Below are positions 6,733 to 15,465 of a stretch of DNA of 64,000 nt, piece after piece. The DNA comes from CAYNRE01 sp964399535. Lineage in GTDB: Bacteria; Planctomycetota; Planctomycetia; Pirellulales; CAYNRE01. The stretch spans positions 620,001 to 684,000 of the forward strand of contig CAYNRE010000009.1 of the NCBI GenBank assembly GCA_964399535.1, read 5' to 3'. Below the pieces are notes generated by a model. It did not search any database, was not told the DNA's origin, and saw nothing but the letters and a program-made list of their open reading frames with translations. Both the position numbers and the translations under genes were made by a program. Each line of letters starts with the position of its first letter. Positions within the stretch are counted from its first letter, which is position 1.

Positions 6733-9225
6733 ATGGCCGACGGCAGCTTACAACCCGAAGACCAGCCCAAGCCCGTAAACGCCGAGATCCGAACGAGCGG
6801 CTCGGCCGAGTACACGGCCGACGACCTGGAACACCTCAGCGATCTGGAGCACGTTCGCGAACGCCCCAGCATGTACATCGGCGATACCGGGCTGCGCGGC
6901 CTGCACCATATGGTGTACGAGGTCGTCGACAACTCGATCGACGAGGCCATGGCCAGCTACGCCACGCACGTGGCGGTCACCATCAATGCCGACGGCTCGG
7001 TCACCGTTGAAGACGACGGCCGCGGGATTCCCGTCGAGAATCACCCCGACCTGGGCTTCTCCACGCTGCAGGGCGTGATGACCGTGCTCAAGTTCGGTGG
7101 CAAGTTCACCAAGGGGGCTTACCAAACCTCGGGCGGCTTGCACGGCGTGGGCGTGAAAGTCGTCAACTTCCTCTCGGAATGGTGCGAGGTCGAGGTTTCG
7201 CGCGATGGCCACGTTTATCGCCAAACCTACGAACGGGGCGTACCCACCAGCGAGGTAACCCGAATCGGCACCACCGAGCGCCGCGGCACCAAAACCACCT
7301 TCAAGCCCGATCAACAGATCTTTCCGGTCATCAAGTTCACCTACGGCACCCTGCACCGCCGGCTGCAAGAGCTGGCCTTCCTCAACCGAGGCGTAAAGAT
7401 CGTTTATCGCGATGCCCGCAGCGGCGAGGGGGAAACCTTTCAGTACGAGCGCGGTATCGTGCAGTTCGTCGAATACCTGAACCGCGCCAGCGAACCGATT
7501 CACGCGGAGCCGATTTACATCTCAGGCGAATTCGAGGGGGTCGGCCTGGAACTGGCCCTGCAGTACAGCAGCGAGTACACCGAGAACTTCCACTCCTACG
7601 TCAACAACATCTGCACCATCGAGGGGGGGACCCACGTCTCGGGATTCCGCACCGCCCTCACTCGCACCCTGAACAACTACGGGCGGAAGGAAAACTACTT
7701 CAAGGACCTGGTCCCCAGCGGCGACGATTTCCGCGAGGGGCTTACCGCCGTGCTCTCGGTTCGGGTTCCCCACCCGCAGTTCGAAGGCCAAACCAAGACC
7801 AAGCTCGGCAACGGCGAAATCGACGGCATCGTCTCGTCGGCGGTCGGCGATTTTCTGACCAAGGTGCTCGAAGAGAACCCGAAAATCGCCAAGGCGATTA
7901 TTCAAAAGGGCCTGCTTGCCGCCGAAGCCCGGGAAAGTGCCCGCCGGGCCAAGCAACTCATTCGCGAACGCAAGGGGGCCCTCTCCAGCCACGGGCTGCC
8001 GGGCAAGCTGCGCGACTGCACCAGCCGCGACGTGGCCCGCTGCGAGCTGTATCTGGTCGAGGGCGATTCGGCCGGCGGCAGCGCCGAGGGGGGCCGTCTC
8101 CGCGAATTCCAGGCGATTTTGCCGCTGCGGGGCAAGATCATCAACGCCTATAAATCGCGCGAAGACCGGGTGCTGGCCAACGAAGAAGTACGCAGCATCA
8201 TCGCCGCCATCGGAACCGGCATCGGGGAAGACGCCGACCTGGGTAAGCGCCGCTACAACAAGATCGTGATCATGACCGACGCCGACGTCGACGGCTCGCA
8301 CATCCGCACCCTCTTGCTCACGTTCTTCTACCGGCAGATGTACCACCTGGTGCAAGGGGGCCATGTTTACGTCGCCCAGCCGCCGCTTTTCCGCGTCAAG
8401 GCCAAGAAAGATACCTACTACGTGCAGACTGAAGAGGAAATGAAGGGTCAGCTGCTCGAACTGGGCCTGCGCGACTCGGCGCTCGAACCGGGCGACGGGC
8501 GCCGGATCGAAGGGCCGGAAATGAGCCTCCTTTCGCGCACCGTGGCCGAGCTGGAAGAAGCCCTCCTGACCCTCGAGCGGCGCGGCATCTCGCTCAAGCT
8601 CCACGCCACCCGGCAGGATCCGGAAAACGGAACCCTGCCCATGTACCACGTCACTCTCGGCTCGCACGAACGCTGGTTCTCCAGCCGACAGGCGCTGGAA
8701 CAGTTCGTCGCCGAACAAGAACAGGCCGCCGGCGGCGAGCTGCCCGTGGCCCCCACCGGCGAGAACGGTTCCGGCGCCGGCGAACCCCTTCGCCCGCGTT
8801 TGCACATCGTCGAATTGCACGAAGTACGCACGATCAATCGGCTGCTGGGTGCCTTGGCCGAACAAGGCTTCGACATTCAGGCGCTTATCCCCCAAGACCG
8901 CACTGGCCGGGAAGATTCCCGCTACGTGCTGCGACGGGGTGAAAGCGAAATCGGCCTGGAAGATCTCCGCGGGCTGGCCCAGGCCATCCGCTCCGCGGGC
9001 GAAAAGGGGCTCACCATTACCCGCTTCAAGGGGCTCGGCGAAATGAACGCCGAGGAACTTCGAGACACGACGCTCGATCCGGCTCATCGCACGCTATCTC
9101 AGGTGCGCATGGAAGACGCCGGCGCGGCCGACGAGCTGTTTCGTATTCTGATGGGTGAAAAGGTCGAGCCCCGCCGCGAATTCATCGAGCGCCACGCCCT
9201 CGAAGTCCGAAACCTCGACGTTTAG
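6733..9225 (+). CDS. gyrB: DNA gyrase subunit B
   Basis: GyrB supplies the ATPase and TOPRIM parts of DNA gyrase, which introduces negative supercoils. The GHKL ATPase is seen in YEVVDNSIDEAMA, VEDDGRGIPV and TSGGLHGVGVKVVN. The TOPRIM domain has the catalytic glutamate in LVEGDSAGGSAEGGR and the metal-binding DADVDGSHI. The C-terminus has TRFKGLGEMNAEELRDTTLD. The 830 residues, about 190 more than short GyrBs, reflect an insertion (roughly residues 590-720) in the TOPRIM region, as in the long proteobacterial form. The start has a strong AAAGGAG five bases upstream. The stop overlaps the stop of the convergent gene by four bases. No gyrA follows in this window. Confidence 0.97.
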   Translation: MADGSLQPEDQPKPVNAEIRTSGSAEYTADDLEHLSDLEHVRERPSMYIGDTGLRGLHHMVYEVVDNSIDEAMASYATHVAVTINADGSVTVEDDGRGIPVENHPDLGFSTLQGVMTVLKFGGKFTKGAYQTSGGLHGVGVKVVNFLSEWCEVEVSRDGHVYRQTYERGVPTSEVTRIGTTERRGTKTTFKPDQQIFPVIKFTYGTLHRRLQELAFLNRGVKIVYRDARSGEGETFQYERGIVQFVEYLNRASEPIHAEPIYISGEFEGVGLELALQYSSEYTENFHSYVNNICTIEGGTHVSGFRTALTRTLNNYGRKENYFKDLVPSGDDFREGLTAVLSVRVPHPQFEGQTKTKLGNGEIDGIVSSAVGDFLTKVLEENPKIAKAIIQKGLLAAEARESARRAKQLIRERKGALSSHGLPGKLRDCTSRDVARCELYLVEGDSAGGSAEGGRLREFQAILPLRGKIINAYKSREDRVLANEEVRSIIAAIGTGIGEDADLGKRRYNKIVIMTDADVDGSHIRTLLLTFFYRQMYHLVQGGHVYVAQPPLFRVKAKKDTYYVQTEEEMKGQLLELGLRDSALEPGDGRRIEGPEMSLLSRTVAELEEALLTLERRGISLKLHATRQDPENGTLPMYHVTLGSHERWFSSRQALEQFVAEQEQAAGGELPVAPTGENGSGAGEPLRPRLHIVELHEVRTINRLLGALAEQGFDIQALIPQDRTGREDSRYVLRRGESEIGLEDLRGLAQAIRSAGEKGLTITRFKGLGEMNAEELRDTTLDPAHRTLSQVRMEDAGAADELFRILMGEKVEPRREFIERHALEVRNLDV

Positions 9226-10397
9226 CCAGGCGCCACCACGGCCACCACCGGCCGCTCAACAAGCAGCCGGACCAACTCGCCCAGCTCTTTGAGCTTGGTC
9301 GGCGCCTCGCCGTCGGCCGTCGGCGCCGCCCCGCCCGCCTGGCCCGCGACAATCGATTCGCTCCACGCACCCCATCGCGGCTCGCCAGCGCGGCTGCGCG
9401 GGCCGGCATCGTTCGGTTCCAGGGCGCCCGTCGGCGGTGCAAGCGGCCTGCCCGATTCCAGCTCTTCCCAACGATCCGGCGAGTCTGTAACCGGGTCGCG
9501 ACCCCACGGCCATGGTCCCGAAGGTCCCGCCCGGCGCTGGCCCGTTGGAACGTGTTCCCAGGGTGGTGCCACGGCGGCGCGGAGATGCGGCTCCGCCGCC
9601 AAAGCACTGAGTGGCCCGGCGCTCCGTGGGTGAATGCCCGTCAGAGCGGAAGTCGCGCCAGGCGTTTCGAACGGAACCTCCCGAGAGCTGGCACCTCGCG
9701 GCTCGAAGTCGATTGGCAACGCTTGCCGGCCATTTGAAATCTGGCTCGGGTGCATCACCTCGAAGGGTTCCTCCAGGGCCGAATCAGCCTCGATCGGCGA
9801 CGCATCGTTCGTTTCGCTCGCGCTGGGTCCGGCCGCGGAATGATGGAAGAGCGCGGTCTCTGGCGACGGCCGGTTCGAACCGCTCGCTACCGGGACGACG
9901 GGCGCGGCCCCATCGTTCGCCAGATCAGTCGAATCGCCGCGAGCCAGGGTGGATTCCGGTCCCTCAGCCCACAACACCTGGCCAGCTTCGCCAAGACTCT
10001 GGCTCCTCCAAGGGGCTATCATAAGCCCGGGATCGCTCGGCCCTCGGCTTTCACTTGGCGAGTCTGCTAGTTGCCAGGCCGAGCGCTGAGCGAGCAAGTG
10101 CTCTACCAGGCGATCGAAAGGATCTACGTCCGGGGTGGGTTGGCTCCCGAGCCGGGGCGAGCTGCCATCTGCTCCGAGCTGCTCGCGCTTGGACGGCAGC
10201 TCTGGATCGGTCCGACGAAGAGTCCGCGCGGAACCAGCCTCTGGGGCCTTCCCCGATCGTGCGCGGTCGCGCTCGAGCTCGGCCACCAGGGCCGCGAATC
10301 GCGATAGCCCGACCGATATCAGTTCTTCAGGTTGCCCGGTCGCCCCTTCACTGCCGGGCGGTAGTTCAGGCTTCCAATCACCCTCTCGGTTTAACAT
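9222..10397 (-). CDS. Unknown protein in the tape-measure position
   Basis: This 391-residue protein starts at the ATG at 10397, with AGGAAAGG about 11 nt upstream, 16 bases after the preceding frame ends. Only two parts look ordered: an N-terminal helix (ELISVGLSRFAALVAELERD) and a C-terminal helix (LKELGELVRLLVERPVVAV). The 300 residues between are rich in Pro, Ser, Gly, Ala and Glu and look disordered. I recognise no domain. In tailed phages the gene directly after the G/T chaperone pair encodes the tape measure, but tape measures are long, helical and often have membrane segments, none of which is seen here. It could be a degenerate or replaced gene. Its stop overlaps the gyrB stop by four bases. 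Confidence 0.6.
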   Translation of the reverse strand: MLNREGDWKPELPPGSEGATGQPEELISVGLSRFAALVAELERDRARSGKAPEAGSARTLRRTDPELPSKREQLGADGSSPRLGSQPTPDVDPFDRLVEHLLAQRSAWQLADSPSESRGPSDPGLMIAPWRSQSLGEAGQVLWAEGPESTLARGDSTDLANDGAAPVVPVASGSNRPSPETALFHHSAAGPSASETNDASPIEADSALEEPFEVMHPSQISNGRQALPIDFEPRGASSREVPFETPGATSALTGIHPRSAGPLSALAAEPHLRAAVAPPWEHVPTGQRRAGPSGPWPWGRDPVTDSPDRWEELESGRPLAPPTGALEPNDAGPRSRAGEPRWGAWSESIVAGQAGGAAPTADGEAPTKLKELGELVRLLVERPVVAVVAPG

Positions 10398-10413
10398 CGT
10401 CTGCCTGCCTTTC

Positions 10414-10713
10414 CTACGAGAGCCGTCCGGTGAAATGTTTGCGCGTGTCCTGTGCCCGGCGTGACAGCTCTTGTCCAACCCATTCCGCTCGGGCCGCCCG
10501 ATAGTTTCGCCGTAGGGAAGCCGCCTCGGCCTGGGAAACCGTCACGCTGCGGACTGGCGGCGCGTAGCCCACGGCGTAATGCACCGCTTGTCGCAGCGTT
10601 AGCTCCAGGACTTGGTTCACGCCGAATCGATAGGCCCGGCTCAGGTGCCGGCTCAGAGCGATCCAGTCGACCGAGCGCTCCGAACCAGTTCCGCCCGAGT
10701 CGGGCCCGGTCAG
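10414..10713 (-). CDS. gpT-like extension, probably made by -1 frameshifting
   Basis: This open frame continues in the -1 phase from the end of the gpG-like gene and adds 99 residues, with VDWIALSRHLSRAYRFGVNQ followed by a helical basic C-terminus. The frame has no ATG. If translated alone it would need a CTG at 10713 that overlaps the upstream TGA. The frameshift signal at 10693-10719 gives a better explanation: a fused product of about 241 residues, comparable with lambda gpGT. The motif of an aromatic-rich helix followed by a proline turn (YAPP) resembles tail-assembly chaperone C-terminal extensions. The family call is from layout and motif, not database comparison. Confidence 0.5.
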   Translation of the reverse strand: MTGPDSGGTGSERSVDWIALSRHLSRAYRFGVNQVLELTLRQAVHYAVGYAPPVRSVTVSQAEAASLRRNYRAARAEWVGQELSRRAQDTRKHFTGRLS

Positions 10714-10719
10714 TTTCCC
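10693..10719 (-). promoter_or_regulatory. Programmed -1 frameshift signal (slippery heptamer and hairpin)
   Basis: On the minus strand the last sense codons of the gpG-like frame are TTG GGA AAC followed by TGA, so the heptamer G GGA AAC (10713-10719) fits the X XXY YYZ rule in exactly the zero-frame phase. Slipping one base back leads into the open frame that continues to 10414. Seven bases after the heptamer lies a GC hairpin, GCCCG-act-CGGGC (10693-10705). Lambda G/GT uses GGGAAAG at the same place. The stop codon directly after the slip site may favour slippage. Confidence 0.65.
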
Positions 10720-11138
10720 AAGGCCAACTCCAAGTCGGCCTCGCAAGCTTGGGCCAGTTGTCGCCAGTCGGCCCGGCCCAGCGCTTCGGCCAGTTCGGCG
10801 GCCTGCTGCCAGGAAAGCTGGGGTTGATGCCGACGAAGCATCAGCCAGAACAGTTGCAACCGCCCCGCCGCCGTCCGCAGCCACTCGCGAAGCTCATCGC
10901 CCGAGACCACCGCGGAGCGCCGCCGGGCGTCGTAGGCGGCCTCGAGCATTCGCCGCTGAACCTCTTCGGGCTGCCCTGCCAGGCAGCGCGATACCTCGTC
11001 CACCCAACCGGGTCGCGCCGCGCGGGCCGCCGCTTCGATCTGGGCCCAGTCGCCCAGCCGCGGCGGGGCCAACCGCCAGGTCTTATTCTCCCAAGTCAAT
11101 ATCCAGTCTGGTTCCGCCAATTCGCCGAGCGATCCCAT
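10710..11138 (-). CDS. Phage tail-assembly chaperone-like protein (gpG-like)
   Basis: The protein has 142 residues, close to lambda gpG (140). It starts MGSLGELAEPDWILTW, then a short beta-rich opening (ENKTWRLAPPRLGDWAQIEA), then helices ending in LFWLMLRRHQPQLSWQQAAE, the type of 'lots of leucine, then Pro-Gln-Leu-Ser' helix seen in siphophage tail-assembly chaperones. These proteins coat the tape measure before the tail tube polymerises. I base the call on length, motif, the frameshift signal at its 3' end and the position of the next gene. There are no other structural phage genes nearby, so it may be a remnant or a domesticated gene. Confidence 0.5.
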   Translation of the reverse strand: MGSLGELAEPDWILTWENKTWRLAPPRLGDWAQIEAAARAARPGWVDEVSRCLAGQPEEVQRRMLEAAYDARRRSAVVSGDELREWLRTAAGRLQLFWLMLRRHQPQLSWQQAAELAEALGRADWRQLAQACEADLELALGN

Positions 11139-11555
11139 GGAGTGCCCTTACTTGCCCAGTCGGTTTCCCGCCCCCCGCGCCGGTGGCGCCGGTCTCAATC
11201 GACGCTAGGGCACCTGGTGGCCGGAATTCAAACCGAAACCGTCGCGGCCACCGAGCCCTTCGCCGAAACCACCCCCGGCTGTGTCCGGCCGCCGGCGCGA
11301 AGCGCTCGGTCCCGAATGCCGTTCGACCCGGCACTACCTGGGGGGGGGGTACCCCACCGACAAACGACCGGTCGTGCCCGAATCCCCACGAATGGCGAGC
11401 TAGAGTTGTCGGTCCGCAGGCGGTTTGCACGAGGAACCCAGGCGAGTAAGCGATTCGTACCAGCCCACCACGGCAAGGTCGCGGCTCATTCCGCGCCCGC
11501 ACGCCGCCGGTAGCCCACGTGGCTGATCGATGCCCGCCAGCGAAAGCCCACCGCC
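11139..11555. other. Gap upstream of the tail-chaperone-like cassette
   Basis: About 417 bases separate the minus-strand cassette from the plus-strand Amt-kinase gene, so the promoters of both must lie here. I see a ggggggggg run near 11341 but no clear -35/-10 pair. No frame here looks like a phage major tail gene, which would be expected upstream in an intact prophage. Confidence 0.4.
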
Positions 11556-14500
11556 ATGCCCGACGTCACTGCGCAAATCGACCTAATCTGGGTCCTGATC
11601 TCGTCGGCCCTGGTCATGCTGATGCAGGCCGGGTTCTGCTGCTTGGAAAGCGGGCTGGCCCGGGCCAAGAACAGCATCAACGTCGCGATCAAGAATCTGT
11701 TCGATTTCTGCATCTCGAGCCTTACCTTCTGGCTGGTTGGCTACGCGTTGATGTTTGGAGCCAGTTGGCACGGGGTCTGTGGCACCAGTTGCTTCGGTCT
11801 CGATGCCGGTTCGGATGCCCGGACCTGGGGCTTCTTCTTTTTTCAGTGCGTGTTCTGCGGGACCACCACCACCATTATTTCGGGAGCCGTCGCCGAACGG
11901 ATGCGGTTCTCGGGCTACGTGCTGGTGAGCCTGTTGGTGTCGTCGCTCTTCTACCCGTTGTTCGGTCACTGGGCCTGGGCAGGCGCCAACCTGGGCCAGC
12001 CAGCCGGTTGGTTGGGGCGGTCGGGTTTCATCGATTTCGCCGGTTCGACCGTGGTGCACTCGGTCGGCGGGTGGATCTCGCTGGCGGCTGTGCTCGTCAT
12101 CGGCCCCCGCTTGGGGCGCTTTACCCCGGGCCGGCCCCCCATGCACGGTCATAGCTTGCCGCTTTCCACGCTGGGGGTGTTCTTGCTCTGGTTCGGCTGG
12201 TTTGGCTTCAACGGCGGCAGCACCCTGGCCATGAACGACCAGGTGCCGTCGATTCTGGTGAATACCAACCTGGCGGCGGCCTCCGGCGGCGTGTCGGCGC
12301 TATTACTCTCCTGGGGCGTGTTGCGCCGCCCCGACGTCGGCGTGGTGATCAACGGAGTTTTGGCCGGCCTGGTCGGAATCACGGCCGGGTGCCATTTAAT
12401 GAGCCCCTTGGCGGCCCTGGCGATCGGCCTTACCGCCGGCCTGCTGGCCACGTTTGCGGGGTGGATTCTGGATCGCTGCCGAATCGACGACGTAGTGGGC
12501 GCCGTACCCGTGCACGGCGTCTGTGGAGTCTGGGGAACCCTGGCCGTGGCGCTCTTGGGCGACAGCCAGCGATTTGGCACCGGGCTAACGAGAATCGAAC
12601 AATTCTGGGTGCAATTGGGGGGCATCGGGGTCTGTTTCGTCTGGTCGTTCGGCCTGGGCATGGCCTGCCTTTGGGTGCTCAATCGCCTATGGCCCCTGAG
12701 GGTGACGCCCGAGGAGGAGCACGCCGGCCTGAATGTCTCGGAACATGCCGAAGGGGCCGAGCTGCTCGATCTACTGACCGACATGCACCGGCAGCAGCTT
12801 GCCGGCGATTTCACCCAACACGTCGCGGTGGAACCGCACACCGAAGTCGGCATGATCGCCGCCCAATACAACCAGGTGCTCGATCGGGTCAACGAGGAAA
12901 TTCGCCGCCGCGAGGCCGCCGTCGAGGCGCTCCGCACCGCCGAGGCCAAGTACCGCAGCATCTTCGATCACGCGGTCGAAGGCATCTTTCAGACCACGCC
13001 CGAGGGCCGGTACCTGAGCGCCAACCCGGCCCTGGCACAAATCTACGGCTACCGCGACGCCGCCGAGCTGATCACCGCGGTCAACGACGTCTCGAAGCAG
13101 ATCTACGTCGATCCCAACCGCCGCGACGATTTCATCGCCGAAATGGAGCGCCAAGACCAGGTGCGCGGTTTCGAGGCCGAAGTCGTTCGCCGCGACGGAT
13201 CGATCATCTGGATCTCGGAAAACGCCCGCGCCGTCCGCGATGCCCAGGGAAGGCTGCTCTATTACGAGGGCACCGTCGAAGACATCACCCAGCGCAAGCG
13301 ATCGGCCGACCTGGAGCGTGAAAAAGAGGCGGCCGAGGCCGCCAGCCGGGCCAAGAGTGAGTTTCTGGCCAATATGAGCCACGAGATTCGCACCCCGCTC
13401 AACGGCGTGATCGGCATGCTCGACCTGTTGGGCGACACGGCGCTCGACGATCGTCAACAGCGCTTTGCCCGTATCGCCCGCTCATCGGCCACGGCCCTGC
13501 TGAACGTGATCAACCAGATCCTCGATTTCTCCAAGATCGAAGCCGGCAAAATGGAGCTGGAAACCGCCGAATTCGACTTGCGAATGCTGTTGGAAGACAC
13601 GCTCGAGATGTTCGTCCCCAGGCTCGGCGAGAAGGGACTCGAATTGGCCTGCCGCTTCTCGCCCGAACTGCCGCAATCGGTGCTCGGAGACAGCGATAAG
13701 CTCAGGCAGGTGGTGCTCAACCTGGTGAACAATGCCCTGAAGTTCACCCAGCAAGGCGAGGTTGTGGTCGAGGTTCGCCGCGAAACCGATGCCGCCGGTC
13801 GGGCACTGGCCCGGATCGCCGTCCGCGATACCGGCATCGGTATCCCCGCCGATCGACTCGACCGGCTGTTTCAATCGTTTTCTCAGGTCGATGCCTCGAC
13901 CACCCGCAAGTTCGGTGGCACCGGCCTGGGGTTGGCCATCGCCAAACGGTTGGTCGAGCTCATGGGGGGCGAAATCGGGGTCGAAAGCCGGGTCGGCCAG
14001 GGGTCGGTCTTCTGGTTCACCTGGCCGCTGGTGGCGGCTCAATGCCCGGCCCCGATCAATCAGCCCCTGCCCGAATCGCTGCGCGGATTGCGGGTGCTGG
14101 CGGTCGACGACAATGTCACGAACCTCGAGATACTTTCCGAGAATCTGCAAAGCTGGGGTTACCAGTGCACTACGGTGCTCGATCCGCTCCGCGCGCTCGA
14201 CGAGCTGGAAAACGCGGCCCAAGCGGGGGCCCCTTATCAGCTGGCCATTCTCGACGTGCAAATGCCGCTGCTCGACGGATTCACGCTGGCCCAACAGATC
14301 CGCGCTCGCCAGCCACTGCGCTCCACGCGCGTCGTGGTACTCACCTCGCTTGGCGAATCGCTCGACGCGGTCCGACAGCAGGAACTGGGCATTGCCGCCT
14401 ACCTGCATAAGCCCATTCGCCAATCGCGGCTGTTCGACACCATTGTCCAGGCCATGCGGCCGGCATCGCCTGGCCTGGTGCCTTCGGCCGCCGCCCCCGC

Positions 14501-15461
14501 GGTGCCTCTGGCAACCCGTCCCGCCGCTGTCCCCTCGAACCTGGCCCCGCGCCGGCCAGGACGAATCCTGGTGGCCGAAGACAACGAAGTCAACCAGCTC
14601 GTGGTCTCCGAGCTGCTCGCGCGCTACGGTTTCGCCTGCGACCTGGTGGGCAACGGCCGCGAGGCCTGTCAGCGCGCCGCCAGCGGCCGGTACGACCTCG
14701 TGCTCATGGATTGCCAGATGCCCGAGCTCGACGGCTTCGAGGCTACCCGGGCGATTCGCCAGGCCGAAGCAGCCCTGGCGGCCGCCGGCCACCCCCGTCA
14801 CCTGCCGATCGTAGCCCTCACCGCCAACGCCGTGCGAGGAGATCGCGAGCGCTGTCTGGCGGCCGGCATGGACGGCTACCTCTCCAAGCCAATCGACCCG
14901 GTCGAGTTGGTCAAGCTGCTGGAGCTGCTTCTGGCCGGCGTGGCCGACGACTCGCGGGGGGCCTCGGCCGCTTCGACAACGGATACGCCTCTCCAGGCCG
15001 CGCTGCCTTCGCCGACAAAGCTGTCAGCCGACGCGCCGCCTTCTGGCTCGACTCCGACGATAACAGCTGCCGCCCCCGATCCGCACGAGTTCGACCCGGC
15101 CAGTCTGCTGCACCGCTGTGGGGGTGACCCCTCGTTGGCCGCCCGGGTGCTCGACAAGTTTGCCAGCCGGCTCCAACAGCAGCGCGGTGAATTAGGTTCG
15201 CTCGTGGCGGCCGCCGATTGGAAGGCCGCGCTGGAAATCACGCACACCATCAAGGGTTCGGCCGGGAACGTCTCTGCAATTCGCCTGGCTCGCGCGGCAG
15301 CCGCTTGGGAAACCACGCTGCGAGCGGGTCAAGGCGAACCGGCGCACCCGGCTCTGGCCGAACTGCAGGGGGCGATCGACGCCTGGCTCGCCGACGGACC
15401 GCGCGGCTCGACCCTTACCCAGCTCGGCCCTACCCACTTCGATCCCCAAGCTGCTAGGTAA
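11556..15461 (+). CDS. Ammonium-transporter sensor histidine kinase (Amt-PAS-HK-REC-REC-HPt)
   Basis: A single 1301-residue protein. Residues about 5-395 are an Amt/Rh channel: MQAGFCCLESGLARAKN early, and both pore histidines, H168 in STVVHSVGGW and H320 in VPVHGVCGVWG, so the pore looks intact. Residues 410-460 form a helical linker, 465-578 a PAS domain (YRSIFDHAVEGIFQT), then a histidine kinase with H609 in ANMSHEIRTPLNGV, N-box LVNNALKFT, DTGIGIP and GTGLGLAIAK. Two receivers follow with phosphoacceptors D900 (ILDVQMP) and D1052 (LMDCQMP), then HPt with H1230 in ITHTIKGSAGN. The anammox bacterium Kuenenia has a known Amt-kinase sensor of this kind. The HPt could pass phosphate to the HD-GYP regulator encoded four bases downstream. 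Ammonium sensing is inferred. Confidence 0.93.
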   Translation: MPDVTAQIDLIWVLISSALVMLMQAGFCCLESGLARAKNSINVAIKNLFDFCISSLTFWLVGYALMFGASWHGVCGTSCFGLDAGSDARTWGFFFFQCVFCGTTTTIISGAVAERMRFSGYVLVSLLVSSLFYPLFGHWAWAGANLGQPAGWLGRSGFIDFAGSTVVHSVGGWISLAAVLVIGPRLGRFTPGRPPMHGHSLPLSTLGVFLLWFGWFGFNGGSTLAMNDQVPSILVNTNLAAASGGVSALLLSWGVLRRPDVGVVINGVLAGLVGITAGCHLMSPLAALAIGLTAGLLATFAGWILDRCRIDDVVGAVPVHGVCGVWGTLAVALLGDSQRFGTGLTRIEQFWVQLGGIGVCFVWSFGLGMACLWVLNRLWPLRVTPEEEHAGLNVSEHAEGAELLDLLTDMHRQQLAGDFTQHVAVEPHTEVGMIAAQYNQVLDRVNEEIRRREAAVEALRTAEAKYRSIFDHAVEGIFQTTPEGRYLSANPALAQIYGYRDAAELITAVNDVSKQIYVDPNRRDDFIAEMERQDQVRGFEAEVVRRDGSIIWISENARAVRDAQGRLLYYEGTVEDITQRKRSADLEREKEAAEAASRAKSEFLANMSHEIRTPLNGVIGMLDLLGDTALDDRQQRFARIARSSATALLNVINQILDFSKIEAGKMELETAEFDLRMLLEDTLEMFVPRLGEKGLELACRFSPELPQSVLGDSDKLRQVVLNLVNNALKFTQQGEVVVEVRRETDAAGRALARIAVRDTGIGIPADRLDRLFQSFSQVDASTTRKFGGTGLGLAIAKRLVELMGGEIGVESRVGQGSVFWFTWPLVAAQCPAPINQPLPESLRGLRVLAVDDNVTNLEILSENLQSWGYQCTTVLDPLRALDELENAAQAGAPYQLAILDVQMPLLDGFTLAQQIRARQPLRSTRVVVLTSLGESLDAVRQQELGIAAYLHKPIRQSRLFDTIVQAMRPASPGLVPSAAAPAVPLATRPAAVPSNLAPRRPGRILVAEDNEVNQLVVSELLARYGFACDLVGNGREACQRAASGRYDLVLMDCQMPELDGFEATRAIRQAEAALAAAGHPRHLPIVALTANAVRGDRERCLAAGMDGYLSKPIDPVELVKLLELLLAGVADDSRGASAASTTDTPLQAALPSPTKLSADAPPSGSTPTITAAAPDPHEFDPASLLHRCGGDPSLAARVLDKFASRLQQQRGELGSLVAAADWKAALEITHTIKGSAGNVSAIRLARAAAAWETTLRAGQGEPAHPALAELQGAIDAWLADGPRGSTLTQLGPTHFDPQAAR

Positions 15462-15465
15462 ACCG

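Noticed and set aside
10414..10884. A 156-residue ATG-like start for the gpT-like frame
   Set aside because: The first 57 codons lie fully inside the gpG-like gene in another phase and are not chaperone-like; the frameshift explains the frame better.
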